Assembly: GCF_011745365.1 (NCBI RefSeq)
Contig: NW_024468909.1
Span: forward strand, 4,650,001-4,714,000
DNA: 64,000 bases
DNA from: Cryphonectria parasitica EP155
Lineage: Eukaryota > Ascomycota > Sordariomycetes > Diaporthales > Cryphonectriaceae
Reading direction: 5' to 3'
Position numbers and translations under genes: made by a program
Part shown: piece by piece, positions 52,749 through 63,799 of the stretch
Numbering within the stretch: the first letter of the stretch is position 1
How the letters are laid out: the number at the start of each line of letters is the position of its first letter
The notes under the pieces: model-generated
The model's database searches: none
What the model saw: only the letters and a program-made list of their open reading frames with translations
What the model was told of the DNA's origin: nothing

Positions 52749-54509
52749 TCAACGCATCTCCAAAGTGATATCGTTGCCATTTGGTCCTGGTGCCGCAGCC
52801 TGCCATTCGGCTGCTGCATGTGACATCTTGAGATCTCCGTTACTATAGGCCATCTCGGTCTCCATCGGCTCTTCCTCATCGTCGCTTGCATACAAGAGAC
52901 TGAAATTGGAGAAGGGATCACTGAGCCACGATGGTGCTGTTGGAGGTGCTGTTTCCCACGTGGTCTCTGAAGCTTGAGACTGTATGCTGGGCGGGGTTTT
53001 GCTAGCTTCCTCATCGTCGAACCAGTTGCTTAGTACGCTCTCCTGCCACTCGTCGCGGTCCAAGACGCCTGTTGGACCTGTGTTCAGATACTGCGAGTAG
53101 AGAGTCTCAGTCTCGTGTATGGAAGTGCGTAGAGTCTGCAGCATCCATCTGTTGATGAAATCAAGCTTGTTTCCCTCCTTGGCATCGCTGAGCAGGTTCT
53201 GTATAGAAACCTCTTTGGCAGCAGAGTCCACGACAGCCTGGAGTTGTAGATGCTCGGCTGAAGAGTCTTTGGTTTTTCTCAGAGCCGCCTTGCCTTTTTT
53301 CAGAACTGCCTTTGCAGTCCGTGGGAAATCTTCCCGGAGAAGATGAGATGCAGGGTTGGATAGCAAAACCGAGAATTGGGTCGTTTTTGTGACTGTTGTG
53401 TTTCCCGTCCACTCTGCAGCCGTTTCACTGAGATCCTTCAAATCTTCGTCGATGGAGAAATCTCCAGGAAACCAGCTCTGAGCTTCAGATAAGGAGATGT
53501 AGCGGGGGATGATGTTCATTTCGCAGCAGATTTGCACATGTTCCCTCACTTTTTCGCGCAAGTGTCTTAGTGTATTCAAAACGCTGCACTTCTCAACACA
53601 AAAGTTGTCAAGAAATTTCAACTCTTGATCCTGAAGTGGTGTGATATATCGGAGGGCTGAAGGATGATTTTGCTCAAAAAGTTTGTAAATGTTTCTTTGC
53701 TCTTCGATTTTTTCCTTCTCTGCAAACAGCTCAACACGTTTCTGTTTTGCCGTGTTGAACTCGAGCACAATATGCATAAGTGTTCTCCACTCTGCATATT
53801 GGTTTGTTCTGGCTGGCTCCATCTTGAGACATAGAAGCAGCTCGGATTGTGGCAATGGCGGTATACCAAGTTTCAGTGGCTCGCGGGTTGCTCCAGCTTC
53901 AATTGGATTGCGGAGCCCATTGATAAGGAGCCGTTCAAAATGATCAAGCTCATCTTGAGCATGCTTCAGTTCTTTCTCGAAAGTCTCCATTGACGTTTCA
54001 TAGCCTCGACATGTCTCCCGCTTCTCCTGCATCTCCTGGAAGAGATTTTGCAAGTCGCTGCATTGCAATGTTACCTGGGCTGAAGGCAGGACTAACGTGA
54101 GCACAGATCGAGCAGCAGACATGAACTTGTGCTCAGCTTCATCCCGATCTTCTCGTGCTTTATTGATCTTGGCACTTGTTGCCTTGATGTGAGACCGGAT
54201 GTTGTATACAGTGATTTTCTGGTCTGCTAGGTTCTGCCACCTGTTCCGCACATATCTGTCCTCCGGTGTATCGAGCTCATTGTTCTCGGCCTCTGAACGA
54301 GTACCCGTACTGGAAACTGTGGCCCCTCGTATGTGTTGCACTATGTGTCGGTATATGGTGTGACGCTTCAAGATGGGGTAGGAGAGCGAATTTATCGGTG
54401 GCCAGGCTCGGTAGACGCCGCGCCTGAAACCTGGACTCCATCTCAGATTTCTCACTGACGGACCCTCAGTAACTGACGCATAGTCACTGGAAGATTCGCT
54501 TGAACTCAT
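52749..54509 (-). CDS. Hypothetical coiled-coil protein
   Basis: Single exon, 586 aa from MSSSESSSDYAS; MSPYKPVL at 54632 is an alternative start, and the frame is open further up to 54995 without an ATG. Charged helices at about 90-130 (KINKAREDRDEAEHKF) and 155-197 (MQEKRETCRGYETSMETFEK) predict coiled coils. LPPLPQSELLLCL-type loops do not suggest a known enzyme. A second helical block (KQKRVELFAEKEKIEEQRN) follows, then an acidic C-terminus (ASDDEEEPMETE). I do not recognise the family; it looks like a lineage-specific fungal protein, perhaps structural or signalling. Confidence 0.75.
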   Translation of the reverse strand: MSSSESSSDYASVTEGPSVRNLRWSPGFRRGVYRAWPPINSLSYPILKRHTIYRHIVQHIRGATVSSTGTRSEAENNELDTPEDRYVRNRWQNLADQKITVYNIRSHIKATSAKINKAREDRDEAEHKFMSAARSVLTLVLPSAQVTLQCSDLQNLFQEMQEKRETCRGYETSMETFEKELKHAQDELDHFERLLINGLRNPIEAGATREPLKLGIPPLPQSELLLCLKMEPARTNQYAEWRTLMHIVLEFNTAKQKRVELFAEKEKIEEQRNIYKLFEQNHPSALRYITPLQDQELKFLDNFCVEKCSVLNTLRHLREKVREHVQICCEMNIIPRYISLSEAQSWFPGDFSIDEDLKDLSETAAEWTGNTTVTKTTQFSVLLSNPASHLLREDFPRTAKAVLKKGKAALRKTKDSSAEHLQLQAVVDSAAKEVSIQNLLSDAKEGNKLDFINRWMLQTLRTSIHETETLYSQYLNTGPTGVLDRDEWQESVLSNWFDDEEASKTPPSIQSQASETTWETAPPTAPSWLSDPFSNFSLLYASDDEEEPMETEMAYSNGDLKMSHAAAEWQAAAPGPNGNDITLEMR

Positions 54510-56634
54510 GAGGAATACGAGATGTGCAGATACGTGACGAGTGGGGGGAGCAAGAGACGTGAAGATGGCATCGACAATAAGTCTTGATTTTCTCTTTTGG
54601 TTAGATGACAATACTGGCTTGTAAGGGGACATTGAACTATTGTGGAAAGGGGGGAGGGGCGGGAGGAAGGGAAGACTGGCCAAGTACGCACTTGAGATGC
54701 AAGAGGTTATAGCCACCTCGTAGTTCCGAACAAGGCTATCATGGCTGAGTTGTTTTGTAGGGATAGCCAGGGAGGGGGGCAAACGACCATAGGGCTTGAA
54801 AATGCCAAGTTGGAACTTTTTGAGCTCCACGCGTGTGGCTTCTGTCACTGTAGCATGTGAGTCGAGATGGGGGCAGCGCGCACGCGACAAGGCTGTATTA
54901 GATGTACCCGCGTCCACCGCGGAGAAATTAGCTTGGACACGCTGCAGTGTTAAATGCAAGGCTCGGGCCGCATAGGCTAAGGTGGAATTATTCAAGGGAA
55001 ATGAGTTGTCGTAGATGAAATTTGTTTTTGCGATGGGGGTTTCTCTGGCCCGGCCCGGGCGGTTTCAGGTAAGGGAGGAAAAAGAAGTCAAGCTGAACAA
55101 CTCCCCGCTGCCAGCATGACCTCGGAAATGCTCCTCACCTAATAGCAGACGTGTAGGCTCGACCGCTGGAAACATTTTGCAATCCGACCAGCCGATATAG
55201 GTTGGAGCTGAGTATCCCCCCCCCCCCCCTTCCAAAGAGACACGCGTAATTTGAGTTCCTGCCAAAACCTTTCACAGTTTCGTAGGGCAGAGGGTGGCAT
55301 GACAATCCATGAGTGAAAATGGGACCCCTGCACACCGGTTCATTGTATAAGGTAGTATTGAACAGGGGTTGGGTTGTTGACAAGGTTGGGACTTTCCTGT
55401 ACATGCTGGACCTGGCTCCTGTAGCACATGTCTAGCGCGGCACTATGTATGATGCACATGCTCGTGGTACCTCAGCACTACCGCTATGGTACTGTAGCAG
55501 CGCACCCGAATAATTTCCCACCGTACGACCTCATTATACGCAACATGGCTCCTGACCTGCCCACAGAACATGACCTGCCAATTTCGTCTCCACCCCACTC
55601 CCTTCTTCCTCTTCCTCCTCCTTGACAAATTATTCCGAGCAATCAACCTGCAGTACTGATATGGTACACCAAAGAAAACGGAAACCATAGTAGCCCATGC
55701 ATGGTGTCTTCTCCCCCGGGTTTATCAGTTCCTTCTGTCCGGCTCTTGAGTCTCTATTATAACCATCTTCCCCTCCTGCTTTCCCTATCCTTCGGAACTG
55801 CAGCCTTCAGATATCTTCAGATAACAATGCTAAGAATGCTGTCAGGTCCAGTCGAGAATCAAGGACGTCTGTATTTGGATATGGGATTGCCAGTTCAGGA
55901 TCCTGAGTACGACGTGCCAAGCCATAGATGAAGTCGAGCACCCCCAAGCCTGAGGTTTATGTCATAAGTTCCTAGTATCTCCTGCTAGGTGGGACCTCTC
56001 GCATCATGGCACTAGGAATTCATTGGCTTTACCTTGATCACGAGTTATGCAACATGCGCAGAAGGTGGGTGGGGAGCCCAAGGGGAACGCATCCACAACG
56101 CAGAAGACGTTGCTAGTACGCTGGAACTACTCGCGCGCGCTGTCTACGGCTATCGCTCGATACCTCTTATGGAAAGATCTGGCTCTTAACCATGTTGTGT
56201 GGGTTGAGAGGCAAGAGTACCAATGGGACGTATCGCATCGACGCCGTTTATGAGACCTGTGCACACTTTATCACTCTTCTCATGGCCGTCATCATAGCCA
56301 CCCTCGGCCCAATGACGGGAAATTGAGGCTGAAAATGGTCTCTTGTGTGTGTTTCCCCACAAGATATCCAATACTTGAAGATGCCCACCATGTCTAAGCC
56401 TGGACTACTTGCTGCTGGCTGTTGATAAATATCTCGTCTATCCCACTCTCAAGTTTCCTCATCTTGTATTCCTGCTGACCATCTCCTCCATCAGTTTATC
56501 CGAGCAGTGTCTCTCTGCACATATTTGTAAATTCAAGGCCTTCAATTGACTCTACTCTCCTCTGCGCAGCAGGCCAATCGTGACAGTGCTGCCGACCAAG
56601 AAGAGAAGGCTTCATAAGCCCACTTGGTGTAGCC
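54510..56634. other. Intergenic, divergent promoters of coiled-coil and DUF6590 genes
   Basis: 2.1 kb. The frame of the coiled-coil gene stays open to 54995. A C14 run is at 55216-55229. No other gene is supported. Confidence 0.5.
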
Positions 56635-58681
56635 ATGAGCTCGAGCACAGACGAGATCCACTGGGACGGAAAGGGCGCGTACTGGGATGACAAGGAAAAA
56701 AGATACTACTGGTTGGGCTATAAAATCCAACGTACGTATGTTCATCTGCTTTGAGTCCTTTCCCCTACGCTCGCTGTCGCCGTCAGAGAGTTTCAGTGCA
56801 TGTCCTCTAATGTTATCATCAGCTGGCGGAAAAATAAAGGAGGTTCGGAAATATATCACAGATTCCCAGTATTTTGATCAGAAGGGCTTGCCATCCCTGT
56901 GCCCGCCAGTACCACCATCTTTGATTCCGCGCACTTCGAATCCATCAGACCAGGTCTCTGTTTCTGCTGGTCTTGCTGGGGATTCAGACCAGCAGACCGA
57001 TTATTGGGGCTCATCTTCCAATTATATGTATGGCGGAGGCCAAACTCACGGTGCGTTGATCCCATCCCCTCTTGCCTCTCACTCTGCCGTGGGGGCCTTC
57101 CCCAACATTCTTCCTTCACGAGCGGGTACACGATCCTTTTGGACAAACTGCCAACGCTTTGGGTAAGAGGCAGCAGGCAATTACCCATACCTCTTGTAGA
57201 AAGCCCCAGGCTGACTTTCCAAATTCTCAAAGCTGGATCCTCTTCAGCACCTGCATGGAACGATCCTTCAGGTGGCTATTGGCAAGGAAACGACCCCCAA
57301 GCATACCAGAGCAGCTACAACACTGGTCCTACGTCTGGATACCAGGAGGGCCTGGACCCGGCCCCAGCTGGGCTCCCGGTTCATCCAGCTCCGTCTCATG
57401 GTAGTTCGAGTGGGCACAGGCGGTCTTCTAAAGACGACCATACATCTCACCACAGCTCGCACAGACAAAAAAAGTGTGAGTTTCTCCCGAACTCGTTGCA
57501 ACGAGGCACATCCGGCCAAGCTAATCGCTTTGCCAGCATCATCTCGTCGCCAAGAGCCTGTGACATATGGGGAAAGCTCTCGTAGCGGTGGGAAACACCA
57601 CCACAGAACGCAGCAAGAAAGCTGTAAGCAATACAAGTAGCTTTTGCGCTGCGTCCCTCGCCAAGGCTAACGGGCAGGCAAACATGAAGCATCAAATTGG
57701 CACCACCAGCCTCATCGTGGTGATCACGATGCACTTCCCCAGCAATGGTCACCTAACGGGCAGTCTGGCTATCAAGGCCAGGGCGGCGCGTTCTTTGGCG
57801 TGAATTCCTCTCAAGGTCAGAATTCGTCTGGTGGTATGTGTGATAATCATCAGCTGTCAGCAGTCTATACTAATGTATTGTGCTCTCGTGATTAGGGCTG
57901 CCTCCTGTAGAGCTCAGGAGCAATGCCACCAAAGGTGCTCCGAATATTCGGAGAAATAAGAATGGCAAGGAATATTTGGACTCAAGTACGTTTCCTAATG
58001 ATCATATGTACTGCAGAGTCTAACATTGAAAGATTTCCAAATATACCCATCGTCAGCTTTCCAGCCTGGCAAGGTCAGTTTACACTTCAATAATATGTTG
58101 AACTTTTTCCAAGTGTAAACCATTCAGAGATGACTGAGAGTATTGGCAGATTATCAAGGTGATGTGGGCTGAACCAAAAGGCATGGCACCAACAGGCCAG
58201 GCCGGTAGCTTCCTTACATGCGTAGATACTCTGTTGGCAGATCACCAGAATGCATTCTGGAGGGGATTCCGCCGCTTCATCATCATTAACAACAGGGAGG
58301 GCCACTGTACTTGCGTGTAAGTCGCATACCACCTCGACTATTGCAAGCAGAGAAATACTGATAGACTATTCTAGCCCTATCTACTCGTATGGAGGCCAGG
58401 GTTGCATCAAAAATGGTGCTAAGGCGAAGCAACACGGGATCATATACGAGAGCCCGCCGGGAAATGGGCCAACGCTATTGCCGGGTGAGCCTATGCCTGG
58501 CTTCGCGCCGATTCGTGCTATCACAACAGCGCCCAACAATCAACCCCTGAACGATGCCTCGAGGGTCAATTATGCAAAGGTCGTAACTATCGAGCATAAT
58601 GTCAAGGTTATGTTTCTCGGGGAGGTCGTGGAGGAGGACTGGGAGATCGCGAAGAATGCTGTGAAATCATTCTTCGACTAA
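56635..58681 (+). CDS. DUF6590-domain protein, nine exons
   Basis: Exons: 56635-56731, 56823-57050, 57233-57475, 57537-57623, 57678-57833, 57896-57985, 58057-58073, 58150-58316, 58375-58681, giving 463 aa. All borders are GT..AG; phases agree through the chain, and most introns have a CTAAC/CTGAC-like branch site. Residues 1-300 are disordered and rich in Gly/Ser/Gln/His (YYWLGYKIQ near the start, then QTDYWGSSSNYMYGGGQ). From ~302 comes the fungal DUF6590 domain: FQPGKIIKVMWAEP, FRRFIIINNREGHCTCVPI, YSYGGQGCIKNGAK, HGIIYESPP, ASRVNYAKVVTIEHNVKVMF. Its molecular function is unknown. Exon 7 is only 17 nt. Eight introns make it the most intron-rich gene here. Confidence 0.82.
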
Positions 58682-60634
58682 AAGAGCCGAGGAGTGCGAT
58701 GCATCTCAAAAAAGAGATTGCATTGCCGTAGGCTGCAGGGAGTCTGGCGGTTGGCCGCACATGGCCGCCCCCGTGACATACCCATGGTTCCAGCGCGGAC
58801 ATCATCCTGTCCATCACGCGCAGGCTGCTTCTTTCTCAATACGTTGCTGCCAGCATTAGCTGGTGGAAAGGGGACCTGGTCAATGTTCCTGGCAAACGCA
58901 CCGGAGTGACCTTCAACAGAAGGCCTCAGAGAATTATTTTGCCAGCTGTCCCTCGGACTTATTCGACGATGAATAAATCTCCTTTGAGTTCTCTCCTCTT
59001 TTTTTCCTTTTTTATTCCCCCCCCCCCCCAACTTCATTTCCTTTCATCCCATTTGAAGCTTGCGAGAATTTTTGGCAGAATGACAGTCAAGTGACGACGA
59101 TGACAAACCACAGCAACAGCAACAACAGGGACGCTACTTTGCCTCGCGCTGCTTCGGGGAAGTGGCCTACGACCTTATGATCCATGATATCTCAGATACA
59201 CAGGAGGGAACTTGGGTATGGAGAGCGAAAATCGTGGGGCTAAACAGGCCCCTGTAACGAAGACATGAACACTTTCTGGGAATGCTTTGATTTGCGATGA
59301 ATATTTTGGAGCTGGCTGAAGCATACGTCCAATCAGGCTTGTCTTTCCTTTGTTGATTCTCACCTTTTGTTGAATTCTGTCTCAGCTGTTAGCTATTATG
59401 AACTTGGGTGGAATGAACATCTGAGTATTGAAAGAAGAGAGGCAAAATCCGCAACCATGTTGTTTCAGTTTCCCTCAGAGATGTCTGGGCGAGCACTGTG
59501 TCCGCTCATGCACATAATTGACTCGGTCATAGATGGGAAACGGAACATAAGCACATGGAAAATGTGCTTTTGACGTTGTTTTCGATGATCTGTGCCATCC
59601 TTGCAAGGTACTGACTTAGGAAGTCGCCTACAGCCGGGTGGGCAGGGGTTTTGACGGAACGCGCCAGTAGCGCTGGATGCTGGTTGCTGGGGTGGGGGAG
59701 CAGCATATGAAGGTAGACAGGCACGACAGGGTTTGAGTGCAGGCTGAATATGGCAACATGTGCGTACCCTCCTTTTACACAAGGATTGAGAATTGGTTTG
59801 ACTCTATTGCTAGAAGAAATTGTGAAGATGGATGTGACTGCTTGGTAATTTAAATTCATATTGCTCAGCATGGAGTTGATCAACTTGATGTGGTGTGTTG
59901 GGCTCTTGGAATTTTGTTTGTGATGTTCGTAGGGCTAAGGTACAAAGGCTTTGTACCTGTGGTAGGGGTCCTGCTCCACATTGAACTTCGAAGGTGGGTC
60001 CCCTTGATCCACGCATGCCTAGGCTAAATCCCCTCCATCGAAAGACACCGCCCTCCTCCCCTTCCACCCTCAGCATTGACGCACTCATGATCTGACAATA
60101 ATTTCCTCAACCTCTAGAGCTTGTACATTCTAGCAAATCACTGCTCGACATGGGATCTAGAATCACCTTCCTAGATCCTCAGTTGTTTTAATATCTTCTT
60201 GTTCCTGCTTTCAAGCCTATTCTCTGCGACCAAGCCAGCACCAAAATTGTCACCTCCAGAAACACCACCATTGCGACAGTGTCGCAAACACACTGGACGC
60301 GCCAAACCATCAACTCTCGCTGCGCGATACCCACCACTAGACAATAACAACATTGTCCCAGCTACATGACTACCACGATTCCCCCGCAACAACTCTTGCC
60401 GTCCTTCAAGCTTCATCCTCCTTCCTGTGGGATGTCCACGTGATTGTTCAAGAGAAGCAATCGCTGCTACCTGCCAGACATCCTTACTCCATATGGACTG
60501 CGAGACCCAGTTTAGCATTTTCTCCTAACAAAGCTCAAGATCACAGGTGTGTCGATAAATCAGTAGGATTTCTGCGCGACGCGCTTTGGATACTGACATC
60601 TTGGCTCCAGTAGTCTTGCTTCATCGAAACCACC
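58682..60634. other. Intergenic upstream of the F-box gene
   Basis: 1.95 kb, no supported gene. A C13 run is at 59017-59029. The start at 60635 has an excellent ACCACCATG context. Confidence 0.5.
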
Positions 60635-63600
60635 ATGTCGGAAGAGGAGCCTTTGGGTCGAGCGGCTAAGCGTCGCAAGATGTCGTCGGCCTCAGATCCA
60701 CTTACCCCCAGTCTCGGTTCGATTTCAACTGTCGTTGTTCATCTACCAGCCACCGCGTCCGCGTCCGCGACCTCCCTGTCAGACTCGCCGAGACCATTCA
60801 GCTCGTCGGGCGGCCTGCAGGGCTGCGACGATGCAAACACAAATGTTATTGACCGAGATCTCGACACTAGCAGCGTGCATCCATCGACCACGCCCTCAGC
60901 GGCCGAAATCCCTCTACCAGACTCACCGCGATCGGCGACTCCATCGGATGGTCCTCAGGGCGGCGACCATGGAGATGCTGAAGTGGTCGACGAGGACCTT
61001 GATGCCTCGATACACACGGTCAAGGTGTCGAAGCGGGCCGCCAGGCGTGCCATGAAGCGTGCCAGGAAGCAAGCCAGAAAGAATGCCGAGGAGGAGGCCC
61101 GGGAGCAAGCCCGAGAGCGAGCCTGGGCGCGAGCAATCCAACCATCCAAACCCCGCCTCCCTACTTGGCCTGCCGACCATATTCCGGTGGAGATATTCAA
61201 CTCGATTATCCAATTCCTCCCTCGCAAAGACGTACAGAGCATGCGTTGTGTGAACCACGAGTTCGACTCCAAGCTTTCAGAGACCTACTTCAATATCGTG
61301 GTCGTGCCTTTTCGCCCTGAGTTTGAGGCGACCTATGGTCTCTTGAATGTCAACCCACGTCGTATTATGGGCAGTAAACGCTTGGTATTCAAGAGCATCC
61401 AGCTCGAGGGGATCAACTCAGGAGGCGAGCCTTCCCCGCAGCGTCAAGCCGCCGACACCGACCTGGAAGACGACAAGTTTGTAATTTCGGGTGGCCACCG
61501 CGTTTTCCAAGAATTTGGCCACAAAATGCGGAAATTCGCTCTCGCCCTCGAGGTGAATGAGCGCGATTTAGGTAGCCCTCCCGTCAAGGTCAACCAGGAG
61601 ATCATCCGCGCGCCTTGGGGTCTCTACCGCTGGCCGATTATGAGTTACCAGCGCTACTCACAGCTCGAAGGCTTGGAGCATCTGGCAGACGAGACCGGAT
61701 ACATGAAGAAAGCGTTCCAACATCTCGGCAACGTCACGGACATTGGCATTTCGTGCGACGTCGGACTGGGCTGGCTGCACGGCCCCGATATCAACCCATA
61801 CATGTCTCCTGACGGCCCATCCGTCTTCAGACCTACTACTTATGGAGACGGCGCACCTGAGACTCGTGTCTCCTCCACTTTCATCAATGACTGGGAGCCA
61901 TCTCCCAGCCTCAAGATGCTCAGGCAGATGGCATTGAATGCGGGTTATTCCGTGGAGGAGTGGCCCCTCGTGATCTTGCGCCTCCTCGAGGACGAGGGCT
62001 GCGAAGGTATCATCGAGTGGGAAGACGTGGAGCAGCCTGATGGCCAGATCGCTCGCACGCGCCTTTCCAGACTCGCAGCTGGTGAGACTACCGACACGCG
62101 GGTCATCATTCAGCATATCGAGCAGGCGATCAATCTCGAGGACATGGCCCGAGCCGGCAGCACCCCGGAGACACAGCCGGGGCAAAAACTCCTTCCCCTT
62201 GACCTCACTATAGCGCAGGCAGAGATGCTGCTGGAGCTCGAGTGGGCTCATCGTGCCCTCATGCAATCGTACCGCATCGCGGTCATGGACAACAAGGACT
62301 CGTTCCAGAACCTCCGCCAGCTCACCATTGCGCGCTGCTCTGGTTGCCACATTGCAACATGGTGCAACAGTTCGTTCTGGGAGACCATGACCTGTATCGA
62401 GACACTTCACCTGGGCGTGATTGCTGACTGGCGCGAGGTTCACAAGCAATCAAGTGGTCATGTCGTTGAGCGTCGTAAATCCCCACTTTTCACCTGCGGC
62501 AGTGTCTTTAAGCTCCTGCAGGACTATGTTGGCGAGCAGCCCAACATCAGACATGTCTCTTTTGAGTGGATCTGTGGCGGCGAGTATGCCATGGGCAAGA
62601 GCCAGCGTGATCGCTACATCCTGCCAGCTCCTGTTGTCTCCAGAGTCGAGCACATGACCTCTTCCCAGCATGTGATGGAGCCACATGAAGTTCTCCACCT
62701 TCCCTATGTGCAGAGGCTGTCTCTCAAGAACTGCTGGTTCTCTCCACATGTGTTCCTGTGCTTCTTCAAGCACATGGGCATGGAGGCTCTTGTCCACGTC
62801 AACCTGAACTCTGTGTCCCTCTCAGGACCCGTAAGCACAGGCCCAGAGGTCCGCATCTATCCCCACACGTCTGCTGGTGAACCCAAACCTACTCATTGGC
62901 CCTGGCCGCTCTGTGCTGGAGCTGAGCCTGGAACCTGGTTTCTCCTTGAGAACCCCCTCGACAACACTCCCAACCCTGCTTGGACATGGCTTCCTGGTGC
63001 TGCTGGACATGTGCCTGCTCCTGGTGTTGGTGTTGGTGGCGGCGGCGGTGTTGGTGGCGTCGTCCCTATGCAGCTAGCAGCTCCCCCTCAGGCTGCTGCT
63101 GCCCCTCCACCCCAGGCGGGAGGAGCTCAGGCAGCGGCCCACGCCACTGGAATCGCAGTGAACTCGGGCATTCCTCCTATCCTGAACGAGGTGGTCGTGT
63201 ACCCTCTTCGATGGCGTGGATGGTCCTGGCCTCATATCCTGGCACGACTGGGATTGGCGCCAACGGCTATCCAACTGCTGAACCGTACCGTAGGCGGTCA
63301 GGAGTATCTGCAGGTTCTGGACAATCTCGAGAAGAATCTCACGGCGAACTGGTCCCGCATTTTCCGGGGCCGGGAGGATAAACAGAGCCTCCAGTCCATG
63401 ACTTTCAGATCCTGCGGCTACGTCTTGATTGACATACCCTCCATCAACAACTGGCAGATCATCCCGGACTATCCAATCCATGTCAAGCACACCGAGAGCC
63501 TGGTTGGCAAGCTGAGGGAGTACGATCTCAAGATGTTGACGTCCGATGAGGACCTGCTCGCCAAGATCATGCCTCACATCACCGAAAAGGAGAAATATCA

Positions 63601-63799
63601 GATGCGGGCCGTCTTTGGCTTTGGCTTTGGCTGGCAGCGTTACTTTGAGGACACCGTCATCCAGGCCGCTATGGCCGATGGCAATCCTAATCCTGGCCAG
63701 GGACGCTTCTTTGGTCGGGCGACGAAAGTCCCCACATCCCTCGATGCGGACGAAGAGGTCCAGCTAGAGTTGATGCAGCTCACTTCGCGCGGCCCCTAG
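60635..63799 (+). CDS. Large F-box protein, possibly truncated by an in-frame TAG or spliced
   Basis: Single open frame of 1054 aa. Residues ~37-124 are two imperfect copies of a ~43-residue Ser/Pro/Asp-rich unit. A basic helix follows (KRAARRAMKRARKQARK, 133-149), a likely nuclear signal. The F-box is at 182-220 (HIPVEIFNSIIQFLPRKDV), which in other proteins binds Skp1 in SCF ubiquitin ligases (family knowledge). The remainder resembles the long substrate-side regions of fungal F-box proteins with irregular leucine-rich stretches, and includes a Gly/Val/Pro/Ala low-complexity part near 790-840. The frame ends at TAG 63797-63799, yet the same frame stays open for 67 acidic codons to the window edge. 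A 42-nt GT..AG segment (63758-63799) could be an intron that removes this TAG. Confidence 0.85.
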   Translation: MSEEEPLGRAAKRRKMSSASDPLTPSLGSISTVVVHLPATASASATSLSDSPRPFSSSGGLQGCDDANTNVIDRDLDTSSVHPSTTPSAAEIPLPDSPRSATPSDGPQGGDHGDAEVVDEDLDASIHTVKVSKRAARRAMKRARKQARKNAEEEAREQARERAWARAIQPSKPRLPTWPADHIPVEIFNSIIQFLPRKDVQSMRCVNHEFDSKLSETYFNIVVVPFRPEFEATYGLLNVNPRRIMGSKRLVFKSIQLEGINSGGEPSPQRQAADTDLEDDKFVISGGHRVFQEFGHKMRKFALALEVNERDLGSPPVKVNQEIIRAPWGLYRWPIMSYQRYSQLEGLEHLADETGYMKKAFQHLGNVTDIGISCDVGLGWLHGPDINPYMSPDGPSVFRPTTYGDGAPETRVSSTFINDWEPSPSLKMLRQMALNAGYSVEEWPLVILRLLEDEGCEGIIEWEDVEQPDGQIARTRLSRLAAGETTDTRVIIQHIEQAINLEDMARAGSTPETQPGQKLLPLDLTIAQAEMLLELEWAHRALMQSYRIAVMDNKDSFQNLRQLTIARCSGCHIATWCNSSFWETMTCIETLHLGVIADWREVHKQSSGHVVERRKSPLFTCGSVFKLLQDYVGEQPNIRHVSFEWICGGEYAMGKSQRDRYILPAPVVSRVEHMTSSQHVMEPHEVLHLPYVQRLSLKNCWFSPHVFLCFFKHMGMEALVHVNLNSVSLSGPVSTGPEVRIYPHTSAGEPKPTHWPWPLCAGAEPGTWFLLENPLDNTPNPAWTWLPGAAGHVPAPGVGVGGGGGVGGVVPMQLAAPPQAAAAPPPQAGGAQAAAHATGIAVNSGIPPILNEVVVYPLRWRGWSWPHILARLGLAPTAIQLLNRTVGGQEYLQVLDNLEKNLTANWSRIFRGREDKQSLQSMTFRSCGYVLIDIPSINNWQIIPDYPIHVKHTESLVGKLREYDLKMLTSDEDLLAKIMPHITEKEKYQMRAVFGFGFGWQRYFEDTVIQAAMADGNPNPGQGRFFGRATKVPTSLDADEEVQLELMQLTSRGP

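Noticed and set aside
54510..54995. Longer N-terminus of the coiled-coil protein up to 54995
   Set aside because: The far upstream frame begins at TTG and is low-complexity; MSSSESSS (54509) or MSPYK (54632) are better starts.
57101..57172. Extra exon (VHDPFGQTANALG reading) in the DUF6590 gene
   Set aside because: Its only acceptor gives the wrong phase with exon 2; direct joining of 57050 to 57233 keeps the frame.
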